Assembly (NCBI GenBank): GCA_037176725.1
Contig: JAZBRS010000026.1
Location: 59,126,501-59,190,500 of the forward strand
DNA length: 64,000 nucleotides
Direction of reading: 5' to 3'
Source of the DNA: Posidonia oceanica
Lineage: Eukaryota > Streptophyta > Magnoliopsida > Alismatales > Posidoniaceae
Positions 57,961 to 64,000 of this stretch are shown here, piece after piece. Numbering within the stretch: position 1 is the stretch's first letter; every line of letters starts with the position of its first letter. The notes beneath the pieces are model-generated. The model was not told the origin of the DNA and made no database searches. It saw only the letters and a list, made by a program, of their open reading frames with translations. Position numbers and translations under genes: made by a program.

Positions 57961-58525
57961 GAAAGGGAGAAGGAAATAAAGAAGGAAAAGAAGGGAGGAA
58001 AAGAGATTAAAGATGGGATAAACATGGGATAAGATAAAAATAGGATAAAATAGAGGGAGGAGAGGAGCATAAAGTGGGCCCTTAGGGGAGCAAGAAAAGA
58101 GGAAGAAGGGGGAGGAAAAGAAGGAGGATAAGGAGGAGAGAGAAAAGAATAATCAGGAGAGAGGAAAAGGATAATCAAGAGAGAAAGAAGGTGAAAGGCT
58201 TGGGTTTGGAGGTGGGTTTTGCATGTGTGTGTCCTAGGGCTCTTAGGGTTTAACCTAGGGTTTTCTAGGGTTTTAAAAGGGATTTTTGGAAGGTTATTGG
58301 AAGGTTCAAGGTTTAGGGTTTAAGGAGGGTTTGGGTTTGGGAAGGCTTAGGGTTCGGTTTGAAGGGTTGGTTTCAGAGAATGATAATGGTTTTGGGATGG
58401 GGGAAGGTTTAGGGTTGAAGGAGGGTGAGCTACCAGACCTCAGCACTAGCTCCAGAGTGCTCTCAAAGTGTTCCCAGAATGTTCCCAGTTGGCTGAGACC
58501 CCTTTGCTAAAATGGGGTGTCTACA

Positions 58526-58537
58526 GATGCCCCTCCC
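58526..58537 (-). promoter_or_regulatory. Polypurine tract, element IV
   Basis: Reverse complement GGGAGGGGCATC directly before TGTAGACACC, identical in sequence to elements I and III. Confidence 0.85.
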
Positions 58538-58984
58538 TGAGCGAGGTCAAGCGAAGCGAGGCCGTTGCTCAGGGTTGACAAGACACCCCACCTGAACCAG
58601 CGGGCGCGAAGTATGTAGGCGTGGGCACTATCCCGACAGATGCACTAGAAGTCGTGACCCGTCGCTAAAATGCAAATGCAAGTGTAGATGTGAATGCTGA
58701 TGTAAATGCTGATGTAGTGCTGATATGCTGCTGATGTGAATGTTGATGTTGAACCAATATGCGATTACGCATACTGATACTACACATGAGGGAATGCCAT
58801 GCTGATGCATAATGGTATGCTGCTGATGTTAAAGTTGATGTTGAACCAATATGCAACAATGCATGATGCAGATATGGTAAGAGATGGGGCCGTGCCGATG
58901 AGTGCTAGTGCAATGAATGATGAGTTGACAGACTTCTCACCGGATAGTTAGGGTTATCAGCCCAAATAAAAGGACGCCAGACAG

Positions 58985-60530
58985 GGTGACGGGTGTCAAC
59001 CAAGGGAAATCGGGAATGACAAGCGCAAGTCAAATCGGTAAGGGACCAGGACTAATAGGTGCAAGCCCTAACAAGACCAGGAAGAGGTCAGGAATGATAA
59101 GTACAAGCCTTATCAAGACCGGACCGCCAGGAATGATAGGTGCAAGCCCTAACAAGACTCGGAAGAGGTCAGGAATGATAAGTAGAAAACCTTATCAAGA
59201 CCGGACCGCCAGGAATGATAGGTGCAAGCCCTAACAAGACCCGGAAGAGGTCGGGAAAGATAAGTACAAGCCTTATCAAGACCAGACCGCTAAGAATGAT
59301 AGGTGCAAGCCCTAACAAGACCCAGAAGAGGTCGGGAATGATAAGTACAAGCCTTATCAAGACCGGACCGCCAGGAATGATAGGTGCAAAGCCCTAACAA
59401 GACCCGGAAGAGGTCGGGAATGATAAGTACAAGCCTTATCAAGACCGGACCACCAGGAATGATAGGTGCAAGCCTTAACAAGACCCGGAAGAGGTCGGGA
59501 ATGATAAGTACAAGCCTTATCAAGACCGGACTACCAGGAATGATAGGTGCACGCCCGAACAAGATCCGGAAGAGGTCGGGAATGATAAGTACAAGCCTTA
59601 TCAAGACCGGACTGCTAGGAATGATAGGTGCAAGCCCTAACAAGACCCGGAAGAGGTCAGGAATGATAAGTACAAGCCTTATTAAGACCGGACCGCCAGG
59701 AATGATAGGTGCAAGCCCTAACAAGACCCGGAAGAGGTCGGGAATGATAAGTACAAGCCTTATCAAGACCGGATCGCCAGGAATGATAGGTGCAAAGCCC
59801 TAACAAGACCCGGAAGAGGTCGGAAATGATAAGTACAAGCCTTATCAAGACCGGACTGTCAGGAATGATAGGTGCAAAGCCTTAACAAGACCCGGAAGAG
59901 GTCGGGAATGATAAGTATAAGCCTTATCAAGACCGGACCGCCAGGAATGATAGGTGCAAAGCCCTAACAAGACCCGGAAGAGGTCGGGAATGATAAGTAC
60001 AAGCCTTATCAAGACCGGACCACCAGGAATGATAGGTGCAAGCCCTAACAAGACCCGGAAGAGGTCGAGAATGATAAGTACAAGCCTTATCAAGACCAGA
60101 CCGCCAGGAATGATAGGTGCAAAGCCCTAACAAGACCTGGAAGAGGTCGAAAATGATAAGTACAAGCCTTATCAAGACCGAACCATCAGGAATGATAGGT
60201 GCAAAGCCTTAACAAGACCCGGAAGAGGTCGGGAATGATAAGTTCAAGCCTTATCAAGACCGGACTGCCAGGAATGATAGGTGCAAGCCCTAACAAGATC
60301 CGGAAGAGGTCGGGAATGATAAGTACAAGCCTTATCAAGACCGGACCACCAGGAATGATAGGTGCAAGCCCTAACAAGACCCGGAAGAGGTCGGGAATGA
60401 TAAGTACAAGCCTTATCAAGACCAAACCATCAGGAATGATAGGTGCAAGCCCTAACATGACCCGGAAGAGGTCGGGACTGATAAGTACAAGCCTTATCCA
60501 GACCGGACCGACAGGAATGACAGATGATCG
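58985..60530 (-). repeat. 81-82 bp tandem array in 3'UTR of element IV (about 18 copies)
   Basis: GAATGATAGGTGCAAGCCC recurs with an 81-82 bp period (for example 59213 to 59294). Each unit has GATAAG...CTTATC arms (59259-59264 with 59272-59277) and GACC/GGTC arms around CGGAAGA. Copies are highly similar, so homogenisation is recent. The array does not occur in elements I-III. Frames on both strands with a repeating Ile/Leu/Pro or Lys/Thr pattern are repeat translations. Confidence 0.93.
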
Positions 60531-60985
60531 GTTTCGGACCCACCAACTGCGAGAGGGTAACTGATAAGATTCGGACTTATCGACCGCAAGAGATTGGAAT
60601 GTGATAAGTTTCGGACCTATCGACCGCAAGAGTTGGAAAGTGATAGGTTTCGAACCTATTGACTACAATGGATCGGAATGTGATAAGTTTCAGACTTATC
60701 GGCTGCAAAGGGTACAGGGGCACCAAGATCCGAAAGCGGAGCAAAGAAACGGATGGGCCCGCGACAATTAGGCACGCTCGCTTAGATGCGGCTGGAGATG
60801 TGATACCATGGGGCAGCGAAAAAAGGATGCCCTTGGTATCAAGGTGGATACCAGGGGACAGTTGAAGTGCCTGTGGCATCGAAAAAGCGATAGACTAAGC
60901 TAACGTGCTTGTCAAACGAGTAGTTGGGGCTACCAGCCCGGTGATGAGTTGACGGACTCATCGTCGGATAGTTAGGGGTATCAGC
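60531..60985 (-). repeat. Mixed covarying hairpins, element IV
   Basis: A run of hairpins with different arms but similar loops: GATAAG/CTTATC, GATAGG/CCTAT, GATGAG 60943-60948 with CTCATC 60957-60962 (loop TTGACGGA), GATA 60967-60970 with TATC 60979-60982 (loop GTTAGGGG). A GATACCAGGGG hairpin like that of element II lies at about 60848-60878. Confidence 0.85.
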
Positions 60986-61352
60986 CCGGCGGATACCCAG
61001 TCGGGAGTGCTTGGCGGCTTTTGCCCGTGTTGACGGTGCTGGTCTGCAAAGATTCTAGCATCCAAGTGGAATGGAGGGTCTTCTTGTAGCTTCCCTTGGT
61101 GTTGAGAGTGTTGGCAGTCGCTTCTGCTCTTGTAGGTTCTGATAGTGCCCTCCTCATGACTTTGACGGGCTGAAGGAATATGCTGAAGATATGATTATAA
61201 GATCATGTATGCACCATGTTATGGAAGCCAAACCAATCACACAAAAACATGGTACAAAACACCCATGCATTAATGAAGTCTTGATTACATGCCTATAACA
61301 GGCAGAACAGAGTACAACAAGACTCAAAAAGGGATAAGCAAATGCGGAGGCC

Positions 61353-62554
61353 CTAGTCAGTACGGGCCTTCTTCGACTTCCTAGTGTCAGGGAAGAGAGG
61401 TGCGCCAGGTGGGATCTCATTAATGGGCCAGAGCCCCTGCACTTCAGTTAGATACTCAGGAGTACATCCTGAGCCCCTTGCTGCTGCAATGTCAGTGGAC
61501 TTTACGCCATGGCGCAAGTGGTCTGCTGACTCCGTTGTGGGTGCAACTGTGCTGAAGGGATAGGGCTGGACTAGTTTCGGCGCAGTGCTGTCAACAAATG
61601 CCCCTTGGCGGAGACCAAATTGCCACATAGCCCAGATGGGGTGATACTCAACGCCTTTGGTGAACCCCGGTAGGACGACCAGGCGCATGTCGTGGGCACC
61701 GAAGAAGACAGTGAACGGCTCTACTGTAGATGGGATGATACGCCAAGTTATTGTATCATTAGTCAGCTGTTACAGCCTTTCGTACTCTTTGCGGATAGTT
61801 TTGACAGTCTTAGCGTGGCCGCGGCTGCAGTATGTCTCAAATGCATGCTTCTGGGGGCGCAGGATGTCTACCTCCAGGTGTCCAGCTAACCACACATGTA
61901 CCAGGGCCCCGCAGCCATGAAAGTGGCGACAGCGGTGCGAAATGCAGTCCAGTCCATGGTAAGTCTCAGCCAAGACGACAGGTGCTAGGTCGATTTGGCG
62001 AGTCACCACAGCAAGGGCGATCTCCACAATCTCAATAGCTACAGTCATCCAACCGTGATAGAAAATCAACTAGCCCAGGAAACGGGTGACAAAGTTGCGA
62101 AGCCACAGTTCATCTCCTAGTTCAGTGTGCTTCTTGGAGACTTCTTCAAAATAGTTCAGGCGGAGCTAGGTATAGGTTCGTCGACGCAGACCAATCTCTT
62201 CTCGCAGATTTGTGTAGAGAGTCCCGTAAGTTGCCTCAGGATGGTGACATAGCCAGAACGCCTCATGAACACAGCAGGTCCCATGAGCGTGGAGAAGCCT
62301 CAGATTCGGCGCACTTCCTTTAGTATAAGCGTCAGTTTCATCCTGCCAAAACGGAAGACATGGTGCACTGGTTTCCAGAACCTTGCAGCAGCACACAAGA
62401 GATGTTGGCTGACCTCCACATCAGCGACTTTCAGGAGTCTAGGTGGGATGCCCCACAGGCTCAACTTTTCACGATCGGCTTCAATGAGCATGGCGATCCA
62501 TCCTCGGAGAGTCTCAGTGCAGTGTGCTGGGGTCACCAAAGTGGGGAAACCCAT
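61353..62554 (-). pseudogene. PMD-like gene, broken copy
   Basis: Homologue of the ORF at 5720-6922 with the same MGFPTL start (62554) and the same KKARTD end; 1202 nt against 1203 nt, so there is one net base lost. Conserved stretches include FWKPVHHVFRFG, RCRHFHGCGAL and DSTAPKL. Disabling changes: TGA 62302-62300 just after EVRRI, a one-base frameshift near 62165-62172, TAG 62072-62070 and TAA 61772-61770. It lies in the same relative place, between spacer and 3'UTR, as the intact copy, so the gene is an old resident of this family. It cannot encode a full protein. Confidence 0.85.
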
Positions 62555-62593
62555 TGTAGGAGAGAATGCAAGCAACTGGTGCGAAATTTTCAA

Positions 62594-64000
62594 GTACCTG
62601 TAGCCAAAACTGTTTCATCAATCCGGAACATGTACAGGCGCATAACACTGGTAGACAGAGAAGCAGATGTGCATATAAAGCTGATAAAGCAATTCAAACG
62701 CTACAGCTAGCAATCAGGCCACAGAATTCAAGCACATTCAACTAAGCAAAATGGGGCATCGCCTATACAAGGCGGAGCCGCAGAAAGGGCATCCTTGTCC
62801 TCGTCCGTGCGGAGCGAGGACACAAGGGAAGGGGGCTTCGTTTGCCTAGAACGAAGTCACAAGGGGGGCACGCTTGTCCTTGTCCTGTACGGAGCAAGGG
62901 GATAGGCGAAAAAGAGACTTCGTCTGTCTAGAGTGAAATCACACAGGGACTGGGGTTAGCGCTTGACTGTGCGAACTCAATGGCCCAAGGGGGCCCCAGG
63001 GGGTGCCAAGGTTGTCCTGCTGCCTCTGGAGTGATCGCCCTGTCTCTGATTACTGATGCCTTCCCTGAGCTGTTGGACTGGCAGTGACTGGTTGCTCTGA
63101 GGCTTGAAGGCAGTCAACCTGCGTTGGCAGAAGTACTGTCCCAGCGCTGAGCCAAGCCTTGCAGAGTGGGTGGAAAGGGGGCGGGGATGATTTGATAGCG
63201 AATAGATGCATGCATGCTCTATACTAAATCTATCACCCTCAGCATACGGAGTGCTTGATGCCTGCTGCAAAGGAAGGAGCGGTCTCTGACTCACCAGACT
63301 CTACTCGAATTCCTAACTGTTGGTGGCGCTCTGGAAAGGGTGATATGGGTGCTTGGATGGTGGTGTAGTGAGGACGGGCTCCATGCCAAACTCCCAAGGA
63401 GTTACACCTATGCTTTTCATCTTTTCTTGTCTTTCTTGCTCCCACATAAGTGTGTAGTATTTTCCCTATCCCTGGCCTAAGGGGAAGATGGGTGTCTGGT
63501 GATGGCTAGAGCAGTGGAGGGCCCCATAGGATCTATGTATTTCCCAGGTGCAAATCTGGTTCCTCTCTAAGATAGGGAAAGGGGGTGGAATCATGTTGCT
63601 TGCCTTTATTCCTGGGGCAGACTTTTGTTTTAGCCCCACCTTTTTTGTTTTGCTTGTTGTTGCTTTCCTCTTTCTTTTTGTTTTTGTCTTTTCTTTTTTG
63701 TTCCCTTTCTTTTTTTTTGCTTCTTCTTCTTTTTTCTTGGCTTGCAAGCTTCCACCGTCCCTAACTTAGAGGTAATGGGCGCTTGATTTTGAGACGAAAG
63801 GGGCTAGGCTTTGTACAGCTTGTGGATTTGCAGGCGTGGATGTGGATCCTTCCCAAGGCAAATTGGAGGGACGAGGTCGTACTATACACCTCTATCTCTA
63901 GGGTTAACTCCTGTCTTCGCCTTCTAGTTTTCTGTGGGGGCTAGGCTAAGGCATATGGGTCTTGCTTACACTCTCTCACACCCTAGGATTGTTTTCTCCC
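62594..64000 (-). other. Spacer upstream of the PMD-like pseudogene
   Basis: Non-coding. The part at 63230-63290 is the inverse counterpart of about 5200-5270 in element I. Hairpins lie at 62794-62826 (CTTGTCCTCG against CGAGGACACAAG) and 62836-62856 (CTTCGTT/AACGAAG, perfect 7 bp). A T/C-rich low-complexity stretch at 63640-63750 mirrors the A-rich stretch at 4750-4890. Confidence 0.6.

Larger units (their letters stand above)
50412..58525 (-). repeat. LTR IV (8114 bp, minus) with a duplicated U5 part
   Basis: The U3 end reads TGTAGACACC (minus) next to a polypurine tract on the right; the U5 end reads CGGGATTATTACA next to the primer binding site on the left. It is 2.2 kb longer than the other LTRs because a U5/R segment occurs twice: copy 1 at 50412-52261 and copy 2 at about 52362-54070. 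It has internal-region DNA on both sides, so it is at once the 5' LTR of the gag on its left and the 3' LTR of element IV on its right. Confidence 0.8.
58526..64000 (-). mobile_element. Element IV: 3' part of a Tat element (minus)
   Basis: Read on minus from the window edge: spacer (64000-62594), PMD-like pseudogene (62554-61353), a short unique piece, hairpins (60985-60531), an 81-bp array (60530-58985), unique 3'UTR end, polypurine tract and LTR IV. The order is that of element I. The pol would lie beyond 64000. Confidence 0.85.

Noticed and set aside
58985..60530. CRISPR-like or coding repeat protein (frames repeating about every 27 residues on both strands)
   Set aside because: Contiguous 81-82 bp tandem DNA repeat without unique spacers; frames exist on both strands and reflect the period being near a multiple of three.
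62166..62396. 76-codon minus ORF as a separate small gene
   Set aside because: It is an out-of-frame reading of the PMD-like pseudogene around its frameshift.
1..64000. Host protein-coding gene, tRNA, rRNA or a defence system
   Set aside because: No frame with host-gene character, no tRNA- or rRNA-like sequence recognised by eye; all recognisable coding DNA belongs to retrotransposons.

Overview
This 64 kb window looks like repeat-dense nuclear DNA from a flowering plant, most likely a eudicot. No host gene, tRNA, rRNA or bacterial-type locus could be supported. Nearly all of it is Ty3/gypsy LTR retrotransposon DNA of the Tat (Ogre-like) lineage: the pol carries a second RNase H between the RT/RNase H block and the integrase, the LTRs are giant (about 5.8-5.9 kb), and the 3' untranslated regions are long and packed with tandem repeats. 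The downstream plant-mobile-domain-like ORF resembles proteins I associate, from memory and unverified, with pomegranate/Myrtales genomes.

Layout. (1) 1-16033, plus: 3' part of element I, comprising a broken pol (to 4233), an intact 400-codon PMD-like ORF (5720-6922), a 3'UTR with three kinds of tandem repeat (7215-9575), a polypurine tract and a complete 3' LTR (10133-16033). (2) 16034-22732: three LTR fragments in alternating orientation, two of them carrying regularly spaced hairpins. (3) 22733-32525, minus: a complete LTR (22733-28586) plus the 3'UTR of element II. (4) 32526-40291, plus: 3'UTR and LTR (34536-40291) of element III, close kin of element I; elements II and III meet back to back, with their 3' LTRs pointing outward. 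(5) 40292-47500, plus: a gag-only, apparently non-autonomous element with its own LTR start at 46260. (6) 47500-50411, minus: decayed gag, leader and primer binding site served by the adjacent LTR. (7) 50412-58525, minus: an 8.1 kb LTR with a duplicated U5 part. (8) 58526-64000, minus: 3'UTR with an array of about eighteen 81-bp repeats, a broken PMD-like gene and upstream spacer of element IV.

How the parts relate. Every large element follows the same order: pol, PMD-like gene, hairpin/tandem-repeat 3'UTR, polypurine tract, LTR. All pol and gag copies are disabled; the only long intact reading frame with recognisable protein character is the PMD-like ORF at 5720-6922. The most notable non-coding structure is a recurring set of short stem-loops: arms that covary in the 3'UTRs, a large dyad enclosing the polypurine tract and the LTR start, and hairpins about every 235 bp in two LTR fragments. 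A 327-nt intron-like segment with conserved GT/AG ends also lies inside the LTRs. Identity percentages, ages and database matches were not computed; all homology statements come from reading the sequence by eye.
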